Source: Lonicera japonica
Lineage: Eukaryota; Streptophyta; Magnoliopsida; Dipsacales; Caprifoliaceae
DNA length: 64,000 nt
NCBI GenBank assembly: GCA_021464415.1
Contig: CM038471.1
Location: forward strand, 32,275,234-32,339,233
Direction of reading: 5' to 3'
The notes beneath the pieces are model-generated. The model worked only from the letters and a program-made list of their open reading frames with translations, searched no databases and had not been told where the DNA came from. This document shows positions 46,866 through 58,833 of the stretch, piece after piece (position 1 is the stretch's first letter; every line of letters begins with the position of its first letter). The position numbers and the translations under genes are program-made.

Positions 46866-49179
46866 TTTCGTTTCTGCAAATTTCTTGTGGATGGAAAATG
46901 GAATTCAACAGCCGCCGTTGGTGTTTATTGCCGATGACTTTGTGGACTCCGTTGCTTATATATAGATACTACTTTCAGTCCTTGAAGAAATATATCGTAC
47001 TTTTTTGGGGCTTTTTTTTTTTTTTTTTTAACTTTAATAAATGTAATTTCGTAATCTAGAAGGAAATGAATTTACTTTTTAAAAAACTTTTGGGAGTAAA
47101 TTGTACTTAAAGTCTTTTAAATTTTTTTCTACTTTTATAAAAATAAAAATTAATTATAATAATAATAATAAGGTTGTATTTGACGTTTGGAATAAGATAT
47201 GATAAAATATTTTATATTTGGTACGGGTTAGAATTGAGTATATATATAAAAATTGTTTATCCTACAAAATTTATTATGAAATGAATCTTTTATAAGAAGA
47301 GGTGTGAAAAAAATTATTTACTTGGTTTTTTCTTAATTTATCCTTGTTGTTGAAATAATAGAGATAAAGAAAGAAGATAATAAGAAAAATCTTATTATTC
47401 AACTGTTATTTACTTTTCTACAAAATCAATGTGAGACAAGTTTCACTTTATATACTGTGAGATAATCTCATCATTCAAATCACAATTTTAATGTAGGACA
47501 AATTATATTCTTGCAATATTACTTATGGACATCTACATATTAATATTTTACAACACTTGTAACTTAATTATCTTTTTAGTAAAGAGAGTGAATCCATGTC
47601 TTCAGCGATTGAACTTGGGATAATTTGGGATTTGGCTCTCATTATTTATACCATAACTAGATTTGGCCCTAAAAATTGTTGTTAATGTAGGTTTAGCTCC
47701 CATTTTGGACGATTTTTGTCTAAATCATTCAAAATTAAATTTGAAGATCTACAAGCTAAGCAAGCTTTCGAAATAATGCATTGAAGTATTATATCAAGAG
47801 AGATAAGGTGAGCATTGGCTTTTGAATTTAATTTCTTAAGTGATGTTTTCAAAAAAAAGAATTTGGGTCAAACTATTTTTTTCCTATTTTTATTAGTGTC
47901 TTCTCACATCCGTAATGCTTTGGTGAAGCCAATTAATGAGAAACCTCTTGAATTATGTCACTAACATATTTCTAGAGTTGCTCCAAAATTTTGGATTAAA
48001 TTAGAATTCAAACATATTTAATACGACGAAAAATAAAAAGAAAATAAAACAAAAGATGAATTTTAAAAAAATGATTTAATTAATTAGATTAATAAAAAAA
48101 AAAAAAAGTTTGCTTTAATTTTGAAAAAGTCAAAAGTGATGTTAAGCCATTTATAAAGCTACGTGTAGTGTAGTTTTGTTTTAATTTAAATGTGTGGTCC
48201 ATTTTTAATTTAAACAAAAATTCAAGCCATGTATCATTCTTTGTATGGTGGTCTAAAAAGGAATAAATACAACTTTATGGTAGACTAGTACACATATTTA
48301 TAATGTGGATCAGTTTAGCTTGTTTTCGGGCTCAGTATTAAATTTCGCAATTTTCAAACTAGTAAATGATTTTTGTATGCTTGGACCGGTTCGATCTATA
48401 TTTTTAAGTAGCGTATTTTTATCGCAAAAATTCATATTTTAAGTATTTTTAACTTTTCATTTTTTTTAAAGGAGTTGATCTTTATATTTTTATATAAAAT
48501 GACTACTAAGGGAAAGGATTTTTACACAAGTTTTGAGAGAGTTTTTTAAACTTTATAAAGAAATTAAAACTTCAAAACATAAAATCTACCTTCGGGTTTT
48601 TAATTTATGGCAAAGTAGCAGTTCTTTCTTGAAAGAACAAATCAAATCCTCAAAGTGTGTTTAATTCGCAAAAGGAGTTGAAGAACGTACTGATACCATA
48701 AACGAGTGATTTGTTGTGAACTTGTCCGTGCGATTCAAATAGGAGGATTATACGTGCAGAAGGTGGAGATTTTTGCAAGCAGACTTGTGTGATTCAAGTT
48801 GAGTAAGTCTATACAATTTGTGATTAATTGAGTCTGTAAACTTTATGCATGCAGTGGATTAGTTGAGGATTAGTGCTGCACTACATGGATATCTCGTTAA
48901 TTCTAGTATTTGTTTATCTGTTTAATTACTTTATTAATTAATGCATGTTAAAAAAGATTAAATATGTTTTCCATAATTAAAATTTTTATAAAATTCTAAA
49001 TTTACTTTTTGATTCAAATAAAATTGGTTTTTGAGATTCCAACCTCCAAATAACAAACTAGAGTTAATAAATTTGTTTATTTGTTTCCGCACGTGCTAGC
49101 CCACTAACTTCTTCACTATAAACCTTAATACATGTGTAATTGAGATCTCGTTGGAGGCTAGTCGATGTACTAAACCTTA
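46866..49179. other. PDI promoter region and AT-rich intergenic DNA
   Basis: The first few hundred bases are the presumed promoter and leader of the PDI gene (- strand); a TATATATAG lies on the + strand near 46956-46966. Beyond it are poly-T/poly-A tracts (near 47009, 48098) and no gene or element that I can identify. Confidence 0.4.
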
Positions 49180-49690
49180 AGGCCTCGTTTGATTCAAGTA
49201 TTAGGATTAGTGGGATTAATAATACCAGTATTAGTAGTATTAGACAATTAATCCTGGTATTAATTTAATACCTACACCTTATTTGATTCATGCAGTATTA
49301 ATACTGGGATATCCCATGCTGATGTTAATACCATGTTTGGTTCTGTAACTCGTATACGTGATTATATTTTGGACTAACAAAATAAAAAAAATGTAAAAAA
49401 AAAAATTTAAATAATAATATAGTAGTAGTAGTAGTAGTGGTGGTGGTGGTGCTATTTTTGAAAATATTATAGTAGTAATGGCATTTTTGAAAATATATGG
49501 TTCCTTTTTCTTAATCATGGATAAACAATACCACCTCTCCCTGGTATTAAATTATACCACAAAGAGTGGTATTAAGTTAGTACTGTTATTAGTAATCTCA
49601 GTACATTTGTGCGAATCAAACAAGGTATTATAAAAAAAAGTGGTATTAATAATCTCATCCTACTTTTTAATACCCGAATCAAATGAGGCC
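49180..49690. mobile_element. Tourist-like MITE
   Basis: 511 bp with TIR GGCCTCGTTTGATTC / GAATCAAATGAGGCC and TAA target repeats at 49177-49179 and 49691-49693. The interior is rich in GGTATTAAT-type words and has a TAG/TGG trinucleotide run near 49424-49450. No ORF. Confidence 0.88.
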
Positions 49691-49693
49691 TAA

Positions 49694-50159
49694 ATTTATT
49701 AATGTCATGGATGGTTTGATACTAAGTAAGTGTTTTAGTTGAATTTAATTATGCATGCGTAGTTTTATTTTTTTGGAATATATGCTAAGCTTATTAGGTG
49801 AATTGTCATAAGTTACTGCCGTCGGCACATGACATCTGTGATTAGCCGGCTCCGGAGTTGTTTATCCTCTTACTGGAGCTCGGGCGTAACAAATTTATAA
49901 ATACATGATTTAACATTAAAAATAACATTGCTAGCATGAGGCTAAGTAATATAATTACAAATTTTGAAACCAGCAAGTTAAGCTTTATAGCCAAAAATAG
50001 AATTCGAAATATATAGAGGAAATATAGATCTAATAAGAAATTATATTACTTAGCCTTATAGTTGACTATAAAAAATTTAAAACCATTCACCTAATGGTCC
50101 GATTAAATGTCAATTGAATCTCCATTTCCCACAACCTAAAAGCATAATGATTTAAGGAC
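49694..50159. other. Non-coding spacer
   Basis: No gene. A GC-richer patch at 49817-49890 (gccggctccggagttg ... gagctcgggcgtaaca) looks like the end of an old LTR but cannot be placed. Confidence 0.3.
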
Positions 50160-53100
50160 TTCTTTAACATGAATTATGCTCCTCCAGATCCAAGATCTCA
50201 GTTTATTCGCAAGAACATCCCAAAAACTACAATTAGAAAAATAAATACCTTCCAGCACTGAGATTAAAGGGAATCCATGGATGTTAACAAACGACATGCT
50301 TGATTAGCCAAAAGAGCTGAATTCATGATGCCAAAGTCCTTAAACCCAAGACCTCCCTCTTTTTTGTTCTTTGAGATATAAGACCAAGCCTTCCAATTCA
50401 TGCCTTTAGCCAAAGATTTTTTCCACCTAAAACTACCGACCATCGAATTTAGTTCTCTATAAAAATAAGCAGGAAATTTAAGGATCGACAAAGCAAATAA
50501 TAGAATAAATAGAATAATTGCTTTAATTAAAATTTGTTCCCCCACTTGGCTGAGAAATTTCTTTTTCTAACTCACAAATTTAAAATGAATTTTTTCTCCA
50601 ATCCAAAATAAAAGCATGCTTTTTTTATCTTCCCTAATCCGATGGAAGAGAAGACCGAGATATTTTCAGGAGTTTCCACTACCAGGATGCTAAAAATATT
50701 TACTGCTTGCTCTTTGAATAAATGAGGCATGTGTTCTTGCTATAGGCTTAATTTACTATAATTTGACTAGAAGCTTCATAATAAGAATTGAAAATTTCAT
50801 TTAAAGCTAAACAATAAAAACTATTACCATTAAAGAAAAAGAGGGAATTATTTGCAAAAAGATTATGCGTCATCTCCAGCAAGTTTCTTGAAACTTTGAT
50901 GCCTTGGAAAGTACCTGAACAAATAGATTGGTTTATCATAATCGATATATACAGAAACCCAAATAAATAAATATGGGGATAACAAATCCCCTTATCTCAA
51001 GCCTTTTCTCGGCAAAAAAGCAAAAAAACACTTCTCCATTAAACAAAATTCTCATAGTACAAGATGAAACACATTCCAAAATTAACTTACACTACCGAAC
51101 TCTGATAAAACAGCACCAAGGAAATTCTAATCAACCCTATCATAACCTTTGTTTATGTCGAGTTTAGGCTCCACGAAAACTATCTCCCCACTCTTTTCCT
51201 TTTAAGAAAGGAAAACACTTCTTGAGCCACTATAATATTATCTTGGATGAATCAACTCTTGATGAAAGAGCTTTGAGCAGGAGAACTGATCTCATTAAAA
51301 ATAGGTTTCAGCTATCGACCATAATTTTTAAAATAATTTTATATGAAAAATTGATTAGGTTGATTGGACAAAAATGAGTAACTGATTCAAGAGACTTGAC
51401 CTTCGATATAAGAACGATCAAAGTTTCATTCCATTTCTTCAACATATGGCCTAACAAAAGAAATTCTCTAAATGGCTCTATATAGATCCAATTTGAAAAT
51501 GTCCCAACATTTTTGGTAAAAACTAACTTGGAAGACCATCAGCCTCTGCTGCCTTCGAACCTCCTTGTAGGCTAAATACTATTTATTTAATTTGTTTAAG
51601 AGATAGCGGCTTCAAAAGAGAAATTCACGCTTTCAGTAACTTTCCTCTGAATTAAGTCAATAATATGAGATAAATGTTTTGCCCCATCTGCAACAAGAAA
51701 GTTAAAAAAATATGTGTGAACGAAGTTTTTAATATCTGCTTTATTCGAAATCCAATTCCCTTCATCATCAGAAATTCTTAAAATGCAATTTATCACCCTT
51801 ATGTGGGTAGTCATAGCATGAAAATCCTTCGAATTCATGTCCCCACACTTCTACCATTTCACACGGGATCGAACCCACCAAAATTTTTTTGATCTTTTTT
51901 TGCCTGCAGCTGTAGAGTTCTTAATTTTAGTTATTTTCTAAACATTAACTTGAGAACCTGGTTCATTTATAAAATCAACTAGCTTTGCTTCCAATTCTTT
52001 AATAATAATAGCTGCATTTTTAAATTTCGCCTTACTCCAATTTAGTAGAGCATCTTTACAAGCATTTAACTTTTGATTAAATATAAACATAAAAGAACCA
52101 CAAACTTGAACATTCCATCCTTTTAGAAAAATTAATTTTGTTAAGCCAAAAAAACTCGAACCTGAAAGGCTTAAATATACGGCCTCCAAGAGCATTACTA
52201 GAAAAAAAAAGTTTGGGATTTGAGCAAAAATCAGGATTTGTAACGAAAAAAGTGGAGGTCCATCATTTGATAAAATTAGTTAAGAATTTGAAATTTAACA
52301 CGCGGTAAATTTGCTAGATTTTGTTTTAAAACCTCTTACTTGAAATTTCGTGGTATGAGCATTACTCTTCAAATTTCGACTTAAAACATGTGATACTATA
52401 ATTCATGTCATTTTTTAAGTACTACATATAAAACATCCATACATGGGAAATTGCAATTAAAGGAATTTTAAATGATGGAATTTTAAGTCCTATCATTTAC
52501 AATTTCGATGGATTTTAGAATTACTTCATCCAAATATAGTGAATGTCAACTAAAATTGAGCTATGATCTGATCCCGTTGGAGGAGAGCCAAAATTGAAAC
52601 ATTATGAACAAAAAGCCATTCAATATTAGCAAACACCGCTCCTTTTTCATAAGAATCCCTGAAAATTGGTTGTTTGGACATGTGAAAAAATATCCTTTGC
52701 TTTCTACTCCTAAAAAAATATAATCATCCATACTCTTATGAAACCCTTTAATATTCCTCGCAGCTTTTAATCGAGAACCATTATTTTCTTCGTTAGAGAG
52801 AATGTCATTGAAGTCTCCAAAACATAACCAAGGAATTCGAAGATTCAAACTAGAAGAAGCCAATCTTTGCAATTGAACTTGCCTTGGATATTCAAAATCG
52901 AGGTTTCTGTAAACAAAAGTTAATCTCCATTTAAGGCTTCCATGATTATCTTCCACAATTACATCAATGAACTCATGGGACACTTCAAAAATATGCACAT
53001 CAATAGAGTCATACCATAATATGCACATGCCTCCTAATAAACCACCTGGCTTAACAAAATTCACATTAGAGAATTGCAATTTCTTATTCAACTTTAAATT

Positions 53101-53195
53101 TTTTCTTGGTTTGGCTTTTGTCTATGAAAGGCAAACCAAGTTGGGCCTATGATCAACATAAATGTCCACCAAATTTTTAACTATCAGAGGGTGAA
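50160..53195 (-). pseudogene. L1-type LINE remnant: endonuclease and reverse transcriptase parts
   Basis: On the - strand the apurinic endonuclease domain is at about 53165-52560 (GGMCILWYDSIDVHI, WRLTFVYRN, PWLCFGDFNDIL, GSRLKAARNIKGF). A linker follows at 52195-51596 (NACKDALLNWSKAKFKNA). The C-terminal RT region is at 50545-50264 (SMVGSFRWKKS, NWKAWSYISKNKKEGGLGFKDFG). The middle RT palm is badly decayed, and 52200-52555 shows no LINE homology and may be a further insertion. Such elements copy themselves by target-primed reverse transcription. This copy is dead. Confidence 0.8.
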
Positions 53196-53203
53196 TGAAT
53201 GAT

Positions 53204-55430
53204 TTAATAGGTGTTGCTTAAAAAAATAAAATTTTGGAAATTGGAAACTATCATTTTTCTTAGAAAGTATGAAGCACAAAAAGAAGATATTGATTTGGGA
53301 TTCAGAGGGTACATATTATGCAATGTGAATAACGAATAAAATAATACTCCTAATTTAGAAAAGGACAATAATTTTTTTTTTAAACCAAACTTCATTACTG
53401 CAATAAACTTGAAACATAAAGAGACGAAGGCATCCTCTAGGTAGAGAAGATGATCCCCCAACCAAATTAAATCCTCATCTAGAGACAAAGCAAACCTAAC
53501 TAGTGTGTGTACAATAGAATTACTGTTAGAAAATGGGTATTAGAAAACACATTTTCTACCATTTTGAGGGCAAAATTGTAATAAGACTTTGCACTCGGAT
53601 GTGAAAGTTCTTAATATATTCGTGTTCTCCTACGTGAGTACATTGAAATCGTGTATTTACATGCTCAAAATGGTTAAGTGGTGAATGAGTAATTGCACTC
53701 AAAGTGAGCAAGTTGAAAATAGAAAAATGCAATGAAAGTTGGAAGTCCCACATAGGAAAAGTGGAAAAAATTCTATGGGTTTATAACTAAGCTCATGAGA
53801 ATGCCTTATTGAATGAGGCAAGATAAGAGGCTTTTTTTCCAATTTGAATTTCGAATTCATTGTATTTATGTTGATTAATTAACCACTTAATGGTCAGTTT
53901 TGAGAAACTGATAATGATTAATGGTCTGTTTTATTTTGTTTAATGGCCATTATTCCCGATTGAATTAAAAAGGAGATTCTGTCTCATTCCAAAAAACACA
54001 ACCAAAATTCGACTTCATCCTGGGAAACAGACGTCGTCCGGCAGCCTCCAAGCACTACCGAGGGACGGCGTAACTGTTTTAAGGAGACTGTGGATATCAC
54101 AGGACTCGGTTTTAGTGTCGATTTCATTTTGAATTACAGAATTAAATTCACATTGCATTACAAAAGAAAAAGAATAAGAACTACACAAATTTGATAAATC
54201 AAGCATATCGGCAACTATGACACCTGCATTAGCAAGCTCGACTTGCCTATTTAATTAATAAGGCTGTGATGCTAGTGAGACTATCTCCCTCGAGCATGAC
54301 GTCATGAAATCCCGTCTCGAGTGCAAAACGTAAACCTATAAACTCTGCCAAGTCCACACTCATAACATACTTGCACGGCTCGCACAAACCTGCATAAAAT
54401 TCACCATGCTAGTCTCGTATAACAATACCCATTCCACAAAATCAACTGCTACATCAAAATTTATCTTATACAAACCTTGTTCAGGAGTAGTCCATTGCAC
54501 AAGAGGGGCTTGAGCGGGTGGGCGAATCTAATGCTAGGCAGATCTAAATTCCATTAAGTAGTCTTTAGCTTTATCAATGATGAGGCGCACATCCCACTCT
54601 AATTTTTCATAAATAGCCGAGTTATGCTTAAACTACATTTACCATGTAATACAGAAAACTAGTACAACCATTTTTGCTAAGTATTCCAAACCGCAGCAAT
54701 CTAATTTTTACCCAAAATAGACTGCCACAATTCAACAACATTTTGTAATCCCAATGACTTGTAACCTTACAACTATGAATGGCTGAATTGTTGTTTCAAC
54801 TTCTACTCAGCACAAAGGACACATCGGAGAATCAATTAGATGCCTAAAAGCAAGATTGCTAAAAGTGGGCAAATAGTCCATCTAGATTTGCCACATGAAT
54901 ATCTTAATTTTATTTGGCAAATTGGCCCTCTAAATCTTCATCATATCATTACATGAACTAGACGAACTACATTCACCCAATGCTAGAGAATAAGTGTTTG
55001 CTAAGTGATACCCACTTTTTGTAAAGTAGTCTATGCCTTTTCTAAAAAAAATAATTAACGTCCCAGCGATTCGGCTTTAAATCCCGATTACTACCATTTA
55101 AATAAAGTGCATATGATTTAAAAGTAATTAGTGTAGCGATCCATCTCTCTGACCACCCACTTACACATTGAAACGCTCTTTAAAATGAATCTCGGATCAA
55201 TGATCCCTTTTCAAAAAGGGAAGTTGGGTTCGAAACTATTCTCAATCCTTGCTTTGAAAGCAGAAATTAAAACTCTTAAGACCTTTAAACTCCAAACCAC
55301 TTCCTTTTTTTAGTTAACAAAGCATTTTCCAATTGACCCAAGACATTCCTATCAAGTTTTCTCTATTCGACCACCAAAAATTGAAAATCATGAACGTGAG
55401 ATCATCCAGACATAACTTGGGAGCTTAAAA
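53204..55430 (-). pseudogene. Second LINE remnant: RT tail, zf-RVT and RNase H, split by an LTR
   Basis: On the - strand an RT tail (MIFNFWWSNRENL, near 55390) is followed by a zf-RVT-like stretch (about 54990-54600) and a plant-type RNase H (RVT_3) domain. The RNase H parts are LYKINFDVAV near 54470, SVDLAEFIGLRFAL and EGDSLTSITALL up to 54240. The frame continues ANAGVIVADMLDL ... FSFVMQCEFNS to about 54145, then after an insertion as IVHTLVRFALSLDEDLIW (53516-53460). Many stops are present. The order of domains shows it is not the same copy as the endonuclease-bearing LINE next to it. Confidence 0.7.
53522..54137. mobile_element. Solo LTR-like insertion in the LINE RNase H
   Basis: About 616 bp interrupt the RNase H frame exactly between two direct copies of AGAATT (53516-53521, 54138-54143). 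The insert begins (AC)TGTTAGAAAATGGG and ends GAATTACA, which suits LTR ends TGTTAG...TTACA. Removing it and one repeat restores the LINE frame. No coding sequence. Confidence 0.7.
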
Positions 55431-55459
55431 ACACTCATCATATATGTTAGACACACCTA

Positions 55460-55728
55460 TGATAAAATATACTACACAAAAGATAGAGAAATTATATTAA
55501 TGAGCAAGAATCCCATAATGGGTTACATTGTTACTATCACTTACTAAATTAACAATACAAGACTAACGAATATATACTAATACAAAGGGAAAACAAATTA
55601 TAACCATTGATGAAAAAGGAAGTAAATAAAAAGGATGAAAGAAGGGAAAAAGAGAGAAAAGGATCCAAGAAAGGGAAAGGGAAGAAAAGGGATCCAAGGA
55701 GGGAAAGGGATCCAACGATATTCTAACA
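55460..55728 (-). repeat. 3' LTR of the LOB-carrying retroelement
   Basis: Starts TGATAAAATATAC and ends GATATTCTAACA on the + strand. On the - strand it would supply the polyadenylation signal for the LOB transcript, whose stop codon is 128 bp upstream. Confidence 0.9.
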
Positions 55729-55746
55729 CCCCCCCTCAAACTCAAG
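55729..55746 (-). other. Polypurine tract
   Basis: On the - strand TTGAGTTTGAGGGGGG directly abuts the 3' LTR, the expected plus-strand priming site. Confidence 0.75.
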
Positions 55747-55856
55747 GGGGTATGAAGAGACCAACTTGAGTTTGAAGAGGTGAGGAAGCTACCCAAATAG
55801 CTATTGAGAAGCTGAACGGTATGTTATTGAATGATAGACGTGGCAGTGGAGAGAAG

Positions 55857-56672
55857 CTAAAAAGGTAAAAAAATTTGACGATCATCAGTATCAAAATTCA
55901 AGATAGCACTGAGGTCAGAAGAAGAATAATCAAAAGAATTATATCCTAAAACTGTCCGGTTAGGATTCGATGGTCCGGCAACCTCTGTAACAGAACCCAC
56001 TTGAGAAGATCCCCCTGAACATCCTTCCAAACGAGCTTGGTAATCTGACATATTCGGATATGTCGGAGAATCCCTATGATCTAAAAGATTTATGGTAGTT
56101 GGAAGGATATTAGGTGCAGCATTTCCTGTCGACATAAGGAGCCGTAATAGGCTATCGGAGCAAGGATATCCCAACCGATCTCCACTGATCGGAAGAACCC
56201 CGGGCTGTGGAAGATTCGCGGTTGATGGAACAAACTCAGGTGCAGGATTATCTGCCGACGATAAGGATCTTGAGGAACTTCCAATATGAGCTAAGGAAAG
56301 GGATGGGTTAGCGTTAGCGTTAGAATACCCTCCTCCGAATTGAACTTCTAATGCTGTTACCCGTGATTGTAAAGCTTCTATTTGTCGTTGAAGAGAAGTT
56401 ATGAGAACAGAACAGCCACCAATAGGATTATCGATTCTCTCCTGAGCTTCAAACAGAAACGACGTGAGAGTTTCAAGATATTTGTAGTCGGGAACTTTTT
56501 GCATAATACTTATAATATTCTTTACCCCGAAAACGGAGAATATTTTGTAATAATCTCGACGATTAATCCCACGTGGAAAGAATTTAGACGATTCACAAAA
56601 TGGAGGACAAGCTCTACGGAAATAAGCACAAGCAGTGCATGGAGAATTTCTAGAAAGGGTAAAGTTTGACAT
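55857..56672 (-). CDS. LOB-domain (AS2/LBD-like) transcription factor inside an LTR retroelement
   Basis: Intact 271-codon ORF from ATG 56672. The LOB zinc motif CX2CX6CX3C is present as CTACAYFRRACPPFC (residues 12-26). The GAS-like block follows (DYYKIFSVFGVKNIISIMQKV). The conserved FEAQERIDNPIGGCSVLITSLQRQI and a leucine-zipper-like helix (LQRQIEALQSRVTALEVQF) end near residue 112. The tail is Ser/Pro/Asn-rich and acidic at the end. LBD proteins bind DNA and control lateral organ and root development. Many LBD genes have an intron within the LOB domain; here the domain is uninterrupted, consistent with capture through RNA. The ORF is in sense with the element. It diverges from typical class I sequences (FGVKN rather than FGASN), so DNA binding is uncertain. 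Confidence 0.9.
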   Translation of the reverse strand: MSNFTLSRNSPCTACAYFRRACPPFCESSKFFPRGINRRDYYKIFSVFGVKNIISIMQKVPDYKYLETLTSFLFEAQERIDNPIGGCSVLITSLQRQIEALQSRVTALEVQFGGGYSNANANPSLSLAHIGSSSRSLSSADNPAPEFVPSTANLPQPGVLPISGDRLGYPCSDSLLRLLMSTGNAAPNILPTTINLLDHRDSPTYPNMSDYQARLEGCSGGSSQVGSVTEVAGPSNPNRTVLGYNSFDYSSSDLSAILNFDTDDRQIFLPF

Positions 56673-58544
56673 AATTTTGATGAGGGGGATGTGATTTGTA
56701 AGAGATAGAGATAGAGAATGGAGAGAAAGATAAAGATTTGGGGAGGGTATTTTCTGGGATTTTCAGGGGGATGAGCTCCAATGAGAGAGAGTGGGCTTGA
56801 GACTTAAAGCTCTGGACATATATTGAAAAACTTTCGAGGATTTCAAAAAACTGAAACCTTTTGAGTATTTCGAAGCCGGAAACTTTAAGTGGAACTGGCT
56901 TTCGGCTAGATTTGGCCTTGACAGGATTTCAAATAAGAGTGCTACGCGTGAGCGCGCGTGGCAGATTTTGGAAAACTTTGGGGCCAAACTGCAAATATCG
57001 AATACTTTTTTTTTTTTTTTTTTTTTTGAAATATTTCTGGACTGAAGTGAGACCAGAGAATTTATGAGGTCAAACTGAAAGACACCAGAACTTCTGGGAA
57101 CCCAACAATTTTTTTTTTTTTTGTTTTTTTTTTTTATTATTGCGCCACTACATACACCGTCTCTTTATCAGACGAGTAATTAAAGACTTGTCCTTATCTT
57201 TTGTTTCACTGTGGAAACAATCAATTGTGGGATGCAGCTTTAACAGTGATAAAATGAGAAATCTGTGCTGGTGGGAAATTGGATGGGGAGATGTATGGAG
57301 TTGGTGAAGTAGTTGTTGCTTGTAAAATGAAATGAAATGGAAAATAGAGTGCTTTGGGTTCATCACTATCGATGATGGTAGTGAGGATCTGTTCGTTCAT
57401 TAGTCGTGGATCAGATCTGAGGGTTTTGGAAGCCTCGAAGACGGTGAGGCAGTAGCGGTGGTGGAGATCGTCTTGTTTCACCCAGATCTGAGAATGGAAA
57501 TATAAGGGAAGTTTCATAGCTTTGTTGGTTATGGGGATAGAACTGTTTGATTACACACAGAATCGAATGGGAAATAGAATCCCGGATCTGGGTATGGATT
57601 GATGGGTTCAGATCTGTTTATTGGATCAGTAAATGGATAAACAGAAATAATAAAATGCAACAAGTGAGCATCACTGCTGTGACGATGACGCTGGCGATGC
57701 AGTTTGATGATGCTGCTGGGTTACTGCCGGTGGTGGTTGTGGCGGCATAGTGGAGAGATAAGGCTGCTGAGGATATTGCTAATATGGCGGTGGCGGTGGT
57801 TTTGAGATGTTCGCGAAGGAATCCTTCGTTGGAAATCGTGGTTTGTGTGGGAAACAAATAAGTGTGGCATGCAAAAAATGACACTGGTGGTTCTTCAGCA
57901 AAACTCACAGCCTCTAAGGTTGCGGTGCTGTTGTGGAGAGAGAAAAGGAGAAACAGGGGGTTGGGTTATCTGGACGACGCTGCGAGAGGGCGCGCCGGAG
58001 GGATTCAGAGATGCGCGTAGTGACGCGGTTGTTGTTGTTGATGAAGTAGGTGCGGCGGAATAAGCTGGCAGCGAAGCTACCGGAGTCGCAGTCGGAGAAA
58101 TAATCAGCGACGATGTCGGGGATTGAGAAACAGTAGAGGCCTTGGATGCAGGTGTCTGCAGAGGTGGACATTTGGTCTGCCGGAATGGTTTGCTAGAGAG
58201 AGAGATAGGGAGAGAAAGGGGGAAGGGGTTAGGTGTCTGCAGAGGTGGACATTTGGTCTGCCGGAATGGTTCCGGAACCGGTGGTAACAAAGATCGACAG
58301 CTTCGCCGGAAAAGATGAAACAAAAAAAATTTGGTGAGAGAAAGTTAAAGAATGGATTGAATTCTATACAACATCATCATCAAGAACCATCAAAATTACC
58401 AGTCAATCAATGATCAACTGGGTTGCTCTAGATGCGAAAATCGAATTGCAGATTTCCAGGAGTTTGGTAATGGGTTTTCTGGGAATTGATATTTTAGAAC
58501 AAAACTAGAAATACGAGAAAGAAGGAAGCTCTTTGATGAGAAAA
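56673..58544 (-). other. Internal region of the LOB-carrying retroelement
   Basis: No retroviral domain. Long T-runs at 57007-57028 and 57111-57136 (+ strand). Several - strand ORF pieces look protein-like but are in different frames: 57517-57221 (WVKQDDLHHRYCLTVFEASK), 57908-57618 with a hydrophobic C-terminus, and 58171-57914 (IQGLYCFSIPDIVADYFSD). A 48-bp word encoding PFRQTKCPPLQTP occurs twice (near 58145-58190 and 58226-58270). These may be exons of further captured host genes. I cannot name them. Confidence 0.4.
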
Positions 58545-58559
58545 CCTCCTCTGATACCA
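58545..58559 (-). other. Primer binding site (tRNA-iMet)
   Basis: On the - strand TGGTATCAGAGGAGG follows the 5' LTR without a gap. TGGTATCAGAG is complementary to plant initiator tRNA-Met. Confidence 0.9.
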
Positions 58560-58828
58560 TGATAAAATATACTACATAAAAGATAGAGAAATTATATTAA
58601 TGAGCAAGAATCCCATAATGGGTTACATTGTTACTCTCACTTACTAAATTAACAATACAAGACTAACGAATATATACTAATACAAAGGGAAAACAAATTA
58701 TAACCATTGATGAAAAATGAAGTAAATAAAAAGGATGAAAGAAGGGAAAAAGAGAGAAAAGGATCCAAGAAAGGGAAAGGGAAGAAAAGGGATCCAAGGA
58801 GGGAAAGGGATCCAACGATATTCTAACA
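58560..58828 (-). repeat. 5' LTR of the LOB-carrying retroelement
   Basis: 269 bp, identical to 55460-55728 except for three substitutions (near 58576, 58636 and 58717). About 98.9% identity indicates a young insertion. Confidence 0.9.
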
Positions 58829-58833
58829 ACCTA

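Larger units (their letters stand above)
55460..58828 (-). mobile_element. Non-autonomous LTR retroelement carrying a LOB-domain gene
   Basis: 3369 bp with LTRs of 269 bp (55460-55728 and 58560-58828) that differ at only three sites. It has a 5-bp target repeat ACCTA (55455-55459, 58829-58833). On the - strand a tRNA-iMet primer site directly follows the 5' LTR and a purine tract precedes the 3' LTR. No gag, protease, integrase, RT or RNase H is recognisable between the LTRs. Instead there is an intact LOB-domain ORF in sense near the 3' end and about 1.9 kb of GC-richer sequence with other ORF pieces. It must rely on enzymes from other elements. Confidence 0.88.

Noticed and set aside
57895..58323. 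142-codon - strand ORF as a gene
   Set aside because: Low-complexity Ser/Thr/Pro with an internal duplicated word, overlapped by another plausible frame; kept only as part of the retroelement interior.
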